Shown here: positions 43,283-53,317 of the stretch, piece after piece
Layout of the letters: every line of letters starts with the position of its first letter
How positions within the stretch are numbered: position 1 is the first letter of the stretch
Assembly (NCBI GenBank): GCA_016704325.1
Contig: JADJAG010000011.1
Span: 186,001-250,000 of the forward strand
Length of the DNA: 64,000 nt
DNA from: Chitinophagaceae bacterium
GTDB taxonomy: Bacteria; Bacteroidota; Bacteroidia; Chitinophagales; UBA10324
Direction: 5' to 3'
The notes under the pieces: model-generated
What the model was told of the DNA's origin: nothing
The model's input: the letters and a program-made list of their open reading frames with translations, nothing else
The model's database searches: none
Translations under genes and position numbers: made by a program

Positions 43283-45004
43283 TTATTTTTTAAATTTCAG
43301 AGTATAGGTTGATTCGTTTTTTACATCATCGGTAACAATAACCTTGAGTGTATGCTCACCGGCAGCAGTTTGTTTGTCAAGGGTACATTGCAGCCTGTCG
43401 TTTTTCGCATCGTATTCCATCAATATCCAACGGCCATCAAGCAGGCCTTTGTAAGAAACAATGCCTGAAAGTTTATCAGTGATACTAAATCGTATGGTGT
43501 TAGCCGTAAAGAGTTGATTTTGTTTCACATTGTCACACGTAATTTTTGGAGCAACCGTGTCGAGCAAAACATAAAAATAACCGAATTCCCTTGCACGGGC
43601 AGTTAGCCATTTGCCTTCCCAGCGTGAGGTCTTGGTACTTTTTATTCCGGTACCATCATCATAAACTATTAAAGCTTTTGATTGCAAAGCCGGAGGAATG
43701 AATCGTGGCAGTATGCTGATCGTATAGTTGTCGTGAACAGGAGTACTTATGTTATGCACCTGGTGTGTTGCTGAGTGCCTTTTTGTATCGCCGGTTTTGG
43801 CAGCGTAATTAAATACGATGTCTTCATATAAGATGTTTGCAGGCAAATTCAACTGAATACTATCGGAAGTAAAACTGTTGGGTTCCTGATAACGAAAGAT
43901 GGTTCCTTTACCGGCTATCGGCGTTGAAGCATTACTTTTTAAGGTGCTTTTTGCAAAGAAAGTCAGGCGGGAACTGTTTTGATAGGCATCTGTGGCAATT
44001 ACTTCTATCTTATGAAAGACACCATCGGTGAGAATAATTTTCCCGTCATTAACTAAACCATGATAGATGTTGTTGCGATCGCCGGGCAATCGGAAGAGCT
44101 TTTGTATTTTTTCCCCGGATACTTTAAGCATCTTATAATCAATGAAAGCATTTACATAACGTCCGTTGGCAAAATCAAGTCGTTCAAACTTAACACTATA
44201 GATCAGTTTGTCGTCCAGTTGTAACCGGTATTCATAAATACCATAGTCATTGGATGTGTTGTTCATATAATCTGCAGCTTCCAGTGCGATGCCAATCACC
44301 TGTTGACTAACTGTTATTGAATCACCATTCATCCTGTACCCAGTCTTGTTTTTTTGCAAAGAATACTTTACCGGATCGGCGTTGTTACTTTGAAGATCAT
44401 ACAGATAAGCAGCAGTAAGTTTCGGAGCGATAGTATCTTTTAGTGAATAGAAGGAGGCAGGATTCAATGGGTAGGTTTCACCGGATGCATCCCGGATTTC
44501 AAAATGCAGGTGTGGCCCGCCTGATGAACCGGAGTTGCCTGAGTAGGCGATGAGTTCACCCTTCTTAAATGAAAATTTCGAAGCATCAGGAAATAACTCC
44601 ACTTCAAACGACTGTTTTGCATATTGCTGTTGCTTCACATAAGAGGCAATGGCATCATTAAAACGATCGAGGTGGGCATAAACGGTCATATAGCCATTAG
44701 GATGTGAGATGTACAACACGTTTCCAAAACCACCGGATGAAACTTTAATTCTCGACACGACACCATCCGCAGCTGCATATACTTTATATCCGGTTTCTCC
44801 ATTAGTGCGTAAATCAAAACCACTGTGAAAATGGTTGGTCCGTATCTCCGCGAAATTCGCAGAGAGTGCTATTGGTATGTCCAATGGATTTCGAAAATAA
44901 CCGGCCGGCTGTCCATAAACATTGGCAAATGTTATAAATTGTAACAGCAGGATCAGGTTGCAGGTTACGGATTTAAATTGATGCAGGCGTTTAATGGTAC
45001 TCAT
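43283..45004 (-). CDS. M23-family metallopeptidase, secreted
   Basis: I chose the ATG at 45004 (MSTIKRLHQF, 573 aa); a frame from 45055 adds 17 residues with no signal character. A signal peptide ends near ANVYGQ. The M23 (LytM) domain has HFHSGFDLR (zinc HxxxD), VYAHLDRF and GPHLHFEIRD (HxH), all metal ligands of active M23 endopeptidases. The remaining C-terminal ~350 residues are beta-rich modules of unknown role. It would cleave peptidoglycan peptide bridges in the envelope. bcp follows directly. Confidence 0.9.
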   Translation of the reverse strand: MSTIKRLHQFKSVTCNLILLLQFITFANVYGQPAGYFRNPLDIPIALSANFAEIRTNHFHSGFDLRTNGETGYKVYAAADGVVSRIKVSSGGFGNVLYISHPNGYMTVYAHLDRFNDAIASYVKQQQYAKQSFEVELFPDASKFSFKKGELIAYSGNSGSSGGPHLHFEIRDASGETYPLNPASFYSLKDTIAPKLTAAYLYDLQSNNADPVKYSLQKNKTGYRMNGDSITVSQQVIGIALEAADYMNNTSNDYGIYEYRLQLDDKLIYSVKFERLDFANGRYVNAFIDYKMLKVSGEKIQKLFRLPGDRNNIYHGLVNDGKIILTDGVFHKIEVIATDAYQNSSRLTFFAKSTLKSNASTPIAGKGTIFRYQEPNSFTSDSIQLNLPANILYEDIVFNYAAKTGDTKRHSATHQVHNISTPVHDNYTISILPRFIPPALQSKALIVYDDGTGIKSTKTSRWEGKWLTARAREFGYFYVLLDTVAPKITCDNVKQNQLFTANTIRFSITDKLSGIVSYKGLLDGRWILMEYDAKNDRLQCTLDKQTAAGEHTLKVIVTDDVKNESTYTLKFKK

Positions 45005-45136
45005 AAAAGGTTGATCGTATAAACATGCTTCCTTTTTGGGTGTCATCTTAAACAAAAAATATTTCCGCGAAATAACAACAACTGCAATTGTAAAGCCATA
45101 TTCTGTTTAATTTAATCGATTCCTTTTAAACGGCCT

Positions 45137-45201
45137 ACCCTTCGACTTCGCTCAGGGTCCGGCCTCACCGACACCCCGAACCCTGAGCGCAGCCGAAGGG
45201 T
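45137..45201. repeat. Palindromic intergenic repeat
   Basis: A 22-bp inverted pair, ACCCTTCGACTTCGCTCAGG and CCTGAGCGCAGCCGAAGGGT, with a 21-bp loop, lies between the M23 peptidase and the symporter. This sequence type recurs as short interspersed palindromes in many Bacteroidota genomes. No gene or target duplication is linked to it. Confidence 0.7.
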
Positions 45202-45312
45202 GTTTCGTAGTTGAAGTCTTTATTTCAAAACAAACTATCATTTACGAACAGGCTCTAGGTGAATGGAAAATACAATCATGGCTTCAAAATTTTTCAATAC
45301 GCCGCAATGCAA

Positions 45313-46791
45313 TTAATCTTCCATTCTCGTCTCCGCTTGCTGATGTTCCTTGCGCGAAATTAACATCAACCCGAGAAAGGTGAGCAAACCATTAAGTACG
45401 AGCACTTCAAATCCTATCTGATAGCCATTAAACCATTGCGTGGAATGGAGGTTGACGAAATAGCAGAAGACCGGTGAAATGATGCAGATCAATGGCGACC
45501 ATTTGTCGTGAATGGCTTTGCGGGTAAACATCCCAAAAGCATACAAACCAAGCAGGGGTCCGTAAGTATAACCTGCAATTGTTAAAATGGTACTGATGAC
45601 GGAACTGTTATTATTCGCCTTAAAGTACAGGATGCATAACAAAAAGATGACAGCAAAGGAGATGTGGACGAAATAGCGTACATGCGTTTTCTTTTTTTCA
45701 TCCCATTCGTTGCGTTCGCGAAAGCCTAAAATATCTATACAGAAAGCGCTGGTTAATGCGGTAAGTGCCCCGTCTGCACTTGGGTATAAAGCGGATATCA
45801 ATCCTACCAGGAAGATTAATCCGGCCAGCTCACCCAAATGGTTTAAGGCAATGGCAGGAAAGAGCTGATCGGTTTGTGCGGGAATGGCAATGCCGCTTTG
45901 TTCGGCAAATACAAACAATACGGCGCCAAGCGTAAGAAACAGCAGGTTCACCAGCACCAGAATAAAGCTAAACGTAAACATATTCTTCTGTGCTTCTTTT
46001 AAGGAACGACAACTGAGGTTTTTCTGCATCATCTCCTGGTCAAGCCCTGTCATGGCAATAGTGATGAACATGCCGCTTAGAAACTGTTTGCCAAAGAATG
46101 TTTTGTCTTTCCAATCCCAAAAGAAAACCTGTGTCATATTCTTCTCACGGATAGCTGCTATCATCTCAGATGGCCCATAGCCCAGATGTTGCATAATGAT
46201 TACCACGGAAAGTATTAATGCCAGCAACATGCAGGTGGTTTGAATCATGTCTGTCCACACTATTGTTTTCACACCGCCTTTAAAAGTGTAAACGAGGATG
46301 AGCAAAATGATAAATGCACCGGTTACTGCAAAAGGTACTCCCATGGCATCGAGCACAAATACCTGCAAAACATTCACCACGAGAAAGACCCTGATGGAAG
46401 CACCCAATGTTCTGGAAAGGATAAAAAAGGAAGACCCGGTTTTATAGGTTACATTTCCAAAACGCTGCTGCAGGTAAGAATAAATAGAGGTAAGATTAAG
46501 TCGGTAATATAAAGGCAATAGTACCAATGCAATCACAAAATAACCCACCAGGTAACCCAGCACAATCTGCATATAAGCAAACTGCTTAACACCTACTTCG
46601 CCCGGAACACTCATGAATGTAACACCACTTAAGGAGGTGCCTATCATTCCATAAGCCACGATGTACCATTTCGATTTTTTATTACCTATGAAGAAGGAAT
46701 GCGAATCGGCACCGCGGGATGTGTACCAGGCAATCACCATAAGCGCCAGGAAATAGATGAAGGTAACTGACAGAATGAGCCCCGCTGACAT
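45313..46791 (-). CDS. Sodium:solute symporter (SSS family)
   Basis: The 492-residue protein has about 13 hydrophobic helices and the SSS pattern: SFFIGNKKSKWYIVAYGMIGTSLSGVTFMSVPG near the start, and TIAMTGLDQEMMQKNLSCRS in the middle, the region of the family's conserved sodium-site helix. It would import an unknown solute (sugar, amino acid, sialic acid or similar) with Na+ at the inner membrane. It is a single gene divergent from no neighbour; the epimerase gene upstream is on the same strand with 75 bp between. Confidence 0.92.
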   Translation of the reverse strand: MSAGLILSVTFIYFLALMVIAWYTSRGADSHSFFIGNKKSKWYIVAYGMIGTSLSGVTFMSVPGEVGVKQFAYMQIVLGYLVGYFVIALVLLPLYYRLNLTSIYSYLQQRFGNVTYKTGSSFFILSRTLGASIRVFLVVNVLQVFVLDAMGVPFAVTGAFIILLILVYTFKGGVKTIVWTDMIQTTCMLLALILSVVIIMQHLGYGPSEMIAAIREKNMTQVFFWDWKDKTFFGKQFLSGMFITIAMTGLDQEMMQKNLSCRSLKEAQKNMFTFSFILVLVNLLFLTLGAVLFVFAEQSGIAIPAQTDQLFPAIALNHLGELAGLIFLVGLISALYPSADGALTALTSAFCIDILGFRERNEWDEKKKTHVRYFVHISFAVIFLLCILYFKANNNSSVISTILTIAGYTYGPLLGLYAFGMFTRKAIHDKWSPLICIISPVFCYFVNLHSTQWFNGYQIGFEVLVLNGLLTFLGLMLISRKEHQQAETRMED

Positions 46792-46866
46792 ACATGATTT
46801 TTTTAGCGCGGCAATTTAGAAAGTATGTATTACAATACGGCATTTCGTATTGTAATGCAGGAAGGT

Positions 46867-47778
46867 TTATTTTTTTTGTTGCTTTAATAGATTCATCAAT
46901 GCACTTTTAAGCTGAGGATACCTGAACTCAAAGCCGGTTGCTAAAATTTTCTCAGCCGAACATCGTGTGCTCATGGAAAGGGTCTTTACAAAATCGCCAA
47001 GTGCCAGTTGAAGCACAGGCATGGGTACCGGCACATTCACTTTCCATTTGCCCAATGTCGAAGCCAGTTGATTCATGAGATCAATATATTGTTCCGGTTC
47101 AGGTGCTGTAGTATTGTATGCGCCTGACATGCTTTCGTTTAAAACAGCATGCAGGTACATACGACAAACATCGTCTATATGGATCCACGGATAATACTGA
47201 TGGCCATTTCCGAATATGGGAGCGATGCCAAAGTGCAAGGGCCTTACCAAAGGAGGAAGGGCTCCTCCTTCGGATGAAAGCACTATACCGGTGCGCAACA
47301 GCACTACTCTTTTATTTAAAGTACTTATTTTTTGAACCGACGATTCCCATTGTAAGCAGGTTGTTCCAAGGAAGTCCTTTCCCGGGGCCTTATTTTCATC
47401 CAACCATTCATCACCTCTTTCACCGTAATAGCCAATAGCAGATGCAGAAATAACTGCTTGCACCTTATTAGGGTTACGTTCCAATGCGCTATAAATTAAA
47501 GCAGCGCCTTGCTCCCTGCTCTCCCTGATTTCCTGCTTATATTTTTTTGTCCAGCGGTGGCCGGCCACATTGGCACCGGCTAAATGAATGATATAATCTG
47601 CACCGGTAATAGCATCATCATCAATTTCCTGTGTTGCGACATTCCAATAGAACGACTTCGGTTTTCCGTTGCTTCTTTTCCTGCTAAGATAGGTTACTGC
47701 AAACCCTTCCTTTTGCAAAAGTTGCGTTAAGGCCTGCCCTATAAGCCCTGTGCCTCCGGTAATGAGTATGGTCTTCAT
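46867..47778 (-). CDS. TIGR01777/SDR39U1-family NAD(P)-dependent epimerase-like protein
   Basis: The 303-residue protein has the extended-SDR Rossmann motif ITGGTGLIGQALTQLL at its N-terminus, SASAIGYYGERGDEW with the active-site Tyr in YYG, and a C-terminal DUF1731-like tail (VPVPMPVLQLALGDF). It resembles the TIGR01777 group (E. coli YfcH), whose reaction is not established. It lies upstream of the symporter gene on the same strand with 75 bp between, so a common transcript is possible but unproven. Confidence 0.9.
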   Translation of the reverse strand: MKTILITGGTGLIGQALTQLLQKEGFAVTYLSRKRSNGKPKSFYWNVATQEIDDDAITGADYIIHLAGANVAGHRWTKKYKQEIRESREQGAALIYSALERNPNKVQAVISASAIGYYGERGDEWLDENKAPGKDFLGTTCLQWESSVQKISTLNKRVVLLRTGIVLSSEGGALPPLVRPLHFGIAPIFGNGHQYYPWIHIDDVCRMYLHAVLNESMSGAYNTTAPEPEQYIDLMNQLASTLGKWKVNVPVPMPVLQLALGDFVKTLSMSTRCSAEKILATGFEFRYPQLKSALMNLLKQQKK

Positions 47779-48085
47779 GTGTTGATTGGAAGGTTTATTT
47801 GCATCAATACAATTTAGAAGGCCGGATGTTTCTGACCATGCTCAAAGATGAATAAAAATAAGCAGCCGCTGTTTTGAATAATTGATGACAGCTGTTGACA
47901 GATAAATGACTATTGTGGATTCTGATCAGCGGTTGTGGAGATTGAAATGGAAAACGGAGGTAGCATTAATTTTTCATTTAGAGGCAGTCCGGTCAATTTA
48001 CAGTGCATTGTGGCTAACCTTCACTTTTGAAAAAAGCCAGATATTATGATTAATTTGTAAATTCAGAGTTTAATATCGCTGCACC
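47779..48085. other. Intergenic region of 307 bp with one promoter
   Basis: The stretch lies between the divergent epimerase and binding-protein genes. It contains the promoter called at 48026-48057. No other gene, RNA or repeat was recognised. Confidence 0.5.
48026..48057 (+). promoter_or_regulatory. Promoter of the peptide-binding protein gene
   Basis: TTTG at 48026-48029 and TTAATTTG at 48050-48057 are separated by 20 bp and match the Bacteroidota consensus except at one position of the -7 box. The predicted start is about 20 nt before the ATG at 48086. Confidence 0.5.
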
Positions 48086-49939
48086 ATGAAAAGAAATTCT
48101 ATTGGACTCTTTTTGCTGCTGTTGCTTCTTGCAGCTTGTACAAACAACGGCCGTCAGCAAAACGATGAGCATTCGGAAAAGAAAAAAGAAGGTTACCTTA
48201 TTTTACCCGATGAAACAAAGATGATGGCCGACTGGTCGAGAGACAACGTCCTGGTAATTCATACCTTATCCGATGCGGGATACCTTCATCCTACCAATTA
48301 TACTTTTCAGAATGCACGCTTAATTCTGAGTCTTACCCATCCTGCGCTGCTTACCATTGACCAGTTGAAAATGGGACTGGCACCCTGTATGTCGAAAGAG
48401 TTACCTGTTGTTGCTGCTGATGAGATGCAGTTTACCTATACGCTGCTCGATGAAGCCACCTGGGATGATGGCAGCCCTGTTACGGCGGAGGATGTAATCT
48501 TTACTTTCAAAGTTGCGAAGTTCCCATTGACAGATAATCCACTGCATAAATCGGTTTGTGAAAATCTGAAAACGATCGTTGCAGACCTTGCCGATCCGAA
48601 ACGCTTTACCATGGTGATGAAAACGAAGTATGTGCAGGCAGTAAGTATGGTGTCTGATTTTCCATTGCTGAGCCGTAGTTTTTTTGATCCTGAAAATGTG
48701 CTGGCAAACTACACTGTGGAACAAATGGATGAGCCATCTTTCAAGCCTGACCAGGTGCCTGCACTCAGCAAATGGGCCGCCGCTTTCAACGACAGCAAAA
48801 ATGGAAACGACCTGCAGTTTTTTTATGGATGTGGCCCTTACAAAGTAACCGGTTGGGAAAGTGGCCAGTCTGTTACCCTTGAGCGAAAACCCAACCATTG
48901 GACCGGATCTCTCAAAGGAGATAACATTTACCTGAAATCGTACCCCGAAAAAATAATATTTAAAGCAGTAAAAGATGAAAACGCTGCCATGCTTGAATTT
49001 AAGTCGCAGCAGTTTGATGCTTCAACCGCCCTCACAAGCAGGGTGTTGCTGGAGTTGCAGCGCGACAGCAATTTTAACCGCAACTACCATTCGGTATTTC
49101 TAAACAGCTATTCCTTCACTTACATGGCTATGAATATGCGGCCCGATGGCATCAAACACAAAAGGATTCTGGATGATGTGGGTGTTCGCCGGGCTATCGC
49201 ACTGTTGACTCCTGTTGATCGAATTATTGAAGTAGTTGCCTTAGGGCGTGCCAGCCGTTGGCCCAGTATGGTTTCTCCATTGAAGAAGGAGTTTAATAAT
49301 GACTTGAAACTGCTGAATTATGATGTGGCAGAAGCATCCAGGTTATTGGATGAAGCAGGTTGGAAAGACACCGATGGAGATAACATACGTGATAAAGTGG
49401 TGGATGGGGAGCGAATTCCCCTGCAACTTGAATTATTGAGTATGGTTCAGGGCAATATGGCGAAGGATCTGGCAAACATGATTGTGGAAGCCGTTTACCC
49501 GGGCGGCATTAAAATTATTCTGAAACCGGTAGAGGGTAGCGTATTGCGCCAAATGAGTACCGATCATGATTTTGACCTGGTGCTTTCCAGTTGGGCTGTT
49601 TCTTCTTTGCCTCAGGACTTCAACCAGGTGTGGTCAACAGCCTCCTGGGCCAATAAAGGAAGCAATATTACAGGATTCGGAAATGCCGGGAGTGATGCAT
49701 TAATCGATTCCATTGCAGTTACACTGGATGAATCCAGGCGGATACCTATGGTAAGACGATTGCAGAAAATAATATATGATGAGCAACCCTATGTTTTTCT
49801 ATACAGCCCAGACCGGAAGGTAGTTATTCACAAAAGATTTGGTAATGTAATCATGACAGCAGAACTGCCTTCCTTTATCCCCAATAATTTATTGCTGTTG
49901 AATACCGGTGCTGCAAGTATGCCTTCAGATATGCAGTAA
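48086..49939 (+). CDS. SBP_bac_5-family (peptide/oligopeptide-type) binding lipoprotein
   Basis: The 617-residue protein has a lipoprotein signal (LLLLLAAC, Cys18) and matches the family 5 extracellular solute-binding proteins: YTLLDEATWDDGSPVTAEDVIFTF, CGPYKVTGWESGQSVTLERKPNHW, MNMRPDGIKHKRILDDVGVRRAIALL and a long C-terminal lobe. The Cys places it on the outer face of a membrane. It would bind peptides or similar ligands for an ABC importer, but no permease or ATPase gene is beside it, so the transporter is encoded elsewhere or the protein acts alone. Confidence 0.92.
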   Translation: MKRNSIGLFLLLLLLAACTNNGRQQNDEHSEKKKEGYLILPDETKMMADWSRDNVLVIHTLSDAGYLHPTNYTFQNARLILSLTHPALLTIDQLKMGLAPCMSKELPVVAADEMQFTYTLLDEATWDDGSPVTAEDVIFTFKVAKFPLTDNPLHKSVCENLKTIVADLADPKRFTMVMKTKYVQAVSMVSDFPLLSRSFFDPENVLANYTVEQMDEPSFKPDQVPALSKWAAAFNDSKNGNDLQFFYGCGPYKVTGWESGQSVTLERKPNHWTGSLKGDNIYLKSYPEKIIFKAVKDENAAMLEFKSQQFDASTALTSRVLLELQRDSNFNRNYHSVFLNSYSFTYMAMNMRPDGIKHKRILDDVGVRRAIALLTPVDRIIEVVALGRASRWPSMVSPLKKEFNNDLKLLNYDVAEASRLLDEAGWKDTDGDNIRDKVVDGERIPLQLELLSMVQGNMAKDLANMIVEAVYPGGIKIILKPVEGSVLRQMSTDHDFDLVLSSWAVSSLPQDFNQVWSTASWANKGSNITGFGNAGSDALIDSIAVTLDESRRIPMVRRLQKIIYDEQPYVFLYSPDRKVVIHKRFGNVIMTAELPSFIPNNLLLLNTGAASMPSDMQ

Positions 49940-50156
49940 GTGCCAGTTTATGTTGCTTGATTACCATGAAAGGTATGCATTGCAACACTTTTTGAGTTTA
50001 TATACAGTATGCGGAAAAAGTATTGCACCATCATTTTTATACACTTTTAATAACTGATGTGAATAACGAAGCCTCCTGATTTTCGGCTGTTGTGTATTAT
50101 TTCTTGATCTTTAGCCAACCCTTGCAACACCATCTGTAAGAATAACGCCGCCATTT

Positions 50157-52436
50157 ATGAAACGAATCCTGATTATACTGCTTTCATTCATCCTGTTTAA
50201 TCCGCTGCAGGCACAGGAATACCTTGGCATAATCAATAGCAATTATGCAGGCACCATAGGTACTCAATTGAATCCAAGTTCATTCGTTGGATCAAAACTG
50301 AGCTTCGACATTAACCTGGCTTCCGGAGGATCTTCTTTCGACAACACCTACCTGTACATCCCGAAAGAAGACCTTACTTTTTTTGGTTTCGGGAACATTG
50401 TTGACATCATTGAGAACAAAGAGTTCTTAACAAGATGGGATCCAAATAATCCGAATGACCCGCAGAGTCTGACGTTTTCAGCAGAGGCGATTGGCCCTTC
50501 TTTCATGATCAATTTTGCAGAACGGCACAGCCTTGGTTTCAGTACCGGCGCTAAAACATTCATGACTACTTATAATGTTCCGGCACATGTAGCCGAAAAT
50601 GCTTACCAGTTTCTGGAGGATGAATCGTTGTATAACACGGTGTGGACAACAGACAACATGCAGATGGATATTCTCTCCTGGGCGGAATACGGGCTCAACT
50701 ACGGATTGATCATGTTTCAGAATAAGAAGCACTTGTTTAAGGGAGGTATCAACCTGAAAGTAGTTGATGGCTTTGCAGCAGGCTATGTAAAGAATGCAGA
50801 TGTCACCTATAATATTGTGAGCGCTGATACCATTCTCTTTGGCCCAACTTCACTGGATTATGGACGTACTGATTTTAATTCGTATGATCCGACAGAAAAT
50901 TATAAAGACCTTAAGCATGGCGGTGGCTTTGGCTGGGACCTGGGATTTACCTATGAACTGCTTCGTGATTCTTCCGAATGGACTTATGAAATGGATCAAC
51001 ACTGGTGGGCAGATCCTGACAAAAACAAGTATGCGCTTCGTATTGGGGCATCGTTGATTGATATGGGCAGCATAAAGTTTAATGAAGTTTCCAATACCTA
51101 TCATCTGGAAACAAATGATGCCTCATACCCTTCCTGGAACGGAGAACATTATGAAGGAAATGAAGATTTTGACCGGACACTGAGTTACATTTTTTACGGC
51201 GACTCTTCCGCTTCTTTTGTGGATGATAATTTCAAAATGTCGTTGCCGGGAGCATTCAGCCTGCAGGTTGACTGGAATGCATACAAGAATTTATTTATTA
51301 ACGCTACCATCATACAAGGTTTTAATCGTTCAAGTGAACAAGGCATTGTAAGGCCTGATATTTATGCGTTAACTCCGCGTTATGAGCATAAGTGGTTTGA
51401 AGTAGCGGTGCCAATGTCCATTGAATACTACGGACATACCAAAGCCCGTATTGGACTTGCATTGCGTGCAGGGCCGGTATTTGTTGGAACAGATGAAATC
51501 GGTTCGCTGCTGGCCATCAATGACATGGAAGGTGCTGATATTTATGGCGGAATTAAAATAAATATACCGGGCAAAAAACTGAAGGATGTGGACGCTGATA
51601 TGATTTCAGATAGCAAGGATCGTTGTAGAGAAGTGCCCGGTTCTGTGAGTTTGCAGGGTTGTCCTGACCGTGACCGTGATGGCATAGAAGATGTAAAGGA
51701 TATGTGCCCCGACGTAGCTGGAGTTGCTGCACTCAATGGTTGTCCGGATGCTGATGCCGATGGTATTGGTGATTCACAAGACCGTTGTCCGGACCAGGCC
51801 GGTGTTGTTGAACTGAATGGTTGTCCGGATGCCGATGGCGATGGTATTGCGGATCTGGATGATGAATGCCCTTACCTGGCAGGCAGCCGTCAGTTTTCCG
51901 GATGCCCTGACACAGATGCAGATGGCATTGCCGACAAAGTGGATTCATGTATTTATGAAGCGGGACCTATTGCCTCTAACGGTTGCCCGGATCGTGATGG
52001 AGATATGGTAGCTGATAAACACGACAAATGTCCGGATGAAGCAGGTACTATTGAAAATCAGGGTTGCCCGCTTGTACGTGAAGATGCATTGAATAAGTTA
52101 AAGCTGAGTTCTAAATCCATCACCTTTGAAACGGGCAGCGATAAGATCAAAGGTGCCTCTTATGATGTACTTGATGTGATTGCCGAGATCATGCTGCAAT
52201 ACAGCTATACAAAATGGACCATTGAAGGATATACCGATAATACCGGCAGTGCAGCAACCAATCTTGCTCTTTCGAAAAAACGGGCTGCAATGGTCAGGAA
52301 TTATTTCATCTCGAAAGGAGTAAGCCCCGACAGACTTACTTCAGAAGGATATGGAATCGCTAAACCGGTGGCAACCAATGGTACCGCTGCCGGCCGGGCA
52401 AAAAACAGGAGGGTTGAGATTAATTTGGTGAATTAA
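50157..52436 (+). CDS. DUF5723 protein with TSP3 repeats and C-terminal OmpA domain
   Basis: The 759-residue protein has a signal peptide (MKRILIILLSFILFNPLQAQ) and a DUF5723 beta-barrel-like N-terminal region (EYLGIINSNYAGTIGTQLNPSSFVG; roughly 20-470). Then come thrombospondin type-3-like calcium-binding repeats (DADADGIGDSQDRCPDQAG units, about 477-640), and an OmpA domain near 650-759 with IEGYTDNTG and NRRVEINLVN. The OmpA part would bind peptidoglycan and the barrel would sit in the outer membrane. It is a single gene ending in a terminator. The role in envelope stability or motility is inferred. Confidence 0.9.
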   Translation: MKRILIILLSFILFNPLQAQEYLGIINSNYAGTIGTQLNPSSFVGSKLSFDINLASGGSSFDNTYLYIPKEDLTFFGFGNIVDIIENKEFLTRWDPNNPNDPQSLTFSAEAIGPSFMINFAERHSLGFSTGAKTFMTTYNVPAHVAENAYQFLEDESLYNTVWTTDNMQMDILSWAEYGLNYGLIMFQNKKHLFKGGINLKVVDGFAAGYVKNADVTYNIVSADTILFGPTSLDYGRTDFNSYDPTENYKDLKHGGGFGWDLGFTYELLRDSSEWTYEMDQHWWADPDKNKYALRIGASLIDMGSIKFNEVSNTYHLETNDASYPSWNGEHYEGNEDFDRTLSYIFYGDSSASFVDDNFKMSLPGAFSLQVDWNAYKNLFINATIIQGFNRSSEQGIVRPDIYALTPRYEHKWFEVAVPMSIEYYGHTKARIGLALRAGPVFVGTDEIGSLLAINDMEGADIYGGIKINIPGKKLKDVDADMISDSKDRCREVPGSVSLQGCPDRDRDGIEDVKDMCPDVAGVAALNGCPDADADGIGDSQDRCPDQAGVVELNGCPDADGDGIADLDDECPYLAGSRQFSGCPDTDADGIADKVDSCIYEAGPIASNGCPDRDGDMVADKHDKCPDEAGTIENQGCPLVREDALNKLKLSSKSITFETGSDKIKGASYDVLDVIAEIMLQYSYTKWTIEGYTDNTGSAATNLALSKKRAAMVRNYFISKGVSPDRLTSEGYGIAKPVATNGTAAGRAKNRRVEINLVN

Positions 52437-52457
52437 GCACCGTTTTGCTGAAAGGAG

Positions 52458-52486
52458 ATGGGCGGCTTTAGGTCGCCCATTTTTTT
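52458..52486 (+). terminator. Intrinsic terminator after the DUF5723 gene
   Basis: The stem ATGGGCG / CGCCCAT with a nine-base loop is followed by T7. It lies 22 bp after the stop codon. Confidence 0.85.
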
Positions 52487-52534
52487 AGATAACAGCGAAT
52501 GAAACCAATTCGCCCGGATTCATTTATAAGATTG

Positions 52535-53308
52535 CTAATACCCTTTTCTCAACATATCGGCATATTCATTTGGTAATGGACTGTCCTCAATAGCACGGGC
52601 AGCTTTTTCTACATCATATGCGAAGCGGACAAATTCAACCTGTATGGCATCTTTATTCAGAATACTGCTGTTTGCATTAATAGTTAACAATACATAACAA
52701 CCATTGGGTGTGCCGTCTTTAGGTTTTCCAGTAGAACCTATATTGATTGCATGTCGGAAATGCGCTTGATCCTTTTGTTCAGTAGCCAATATTCTGTGAA
52801 AGGGTTTGTGGGTATGTCCGAAACATAGGATGTCTGCATCTGCCTGTTCCATAATTCGAAGCAAACTTTTTTCATCCCGGTCCTCGAACAGGTACTCGTT
52901 TATTTTTCTTGGGCTGCCATGTACCAGCAATAGATTGTATATATCGTTATTTAATTGAAATACTAACCTGATATGTGCCGGCAGTGTGCGGAGATATGCT
53001 CTTTCATCTGCACCAACCAGGGTGTTTGTGTAGGAGATAGAAATTTTACCCATCTCTTTTTCCAGTTCTGTTTTGTATGCACAGCCGCATTCATCACTCT
53101 GCAGGCCAATGCCCTGATCGTAGTTTCCCGCAATGGTTGGAATACCTCTTTTTCTGATTTCATTAATCACTTCATTGGGCCATGTGTTATAACCTACCAG
53201 GTCGCCAAGGCAATAAACAGCATCTGTTTTTCTTTCTTCTATACTTTTTAAACAAGCTTCCAGTGCAGGCAGGTTGGCGTGGATGTCAGAAAATAATGCG
53301 ATTTTCAT
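52535..53308 (-). CDS. Calcineurin-like metallophosphoesterase in the ars unit
   Basis: The 257-residue protein has the five metallophosphoesterase motifs: FSDIHANLPAL (D8, H10), CLGDLVGYN (D37), IAGNYDQG (GN[HY]), LLVHGSPRK and CFGHTHKPF. It resembles small YfcE/MJ0936-type phosphodiesterases. The metal ions would cleave an unknown phosphoester. It lies 9 bp after the ACR3 gene and appears to be the last gene of the arsR unit. Association of such a gene with ars clusters is not well established, so its arsenic role is inferred. Confidence 0.92.
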   Translation of the reverse strand: MKIALFSDIHANLPALEACLKSIEERKTDAVYCLGDLVGYNTWPNEVINEIRKRGIPTIAGNYDQGIGLQSDECGCAYKTELEKEMGKISISYTNTLVGADERAYLRTLPAHIRLVFQLNNDIYNLLLVHGSPRKINEYLFEDRDEKSLLRIMEQADADILCFGHTHKPFHRILATEQKDQAHFRHAINIGSTGKPKDGTPNGCYVLLTINANSSILNKDAIQVEFVRFAYDVEKAARAIEDSPLPNEYADMLRKGY

Positions 53309-53317
53309 GTTGGAAGG

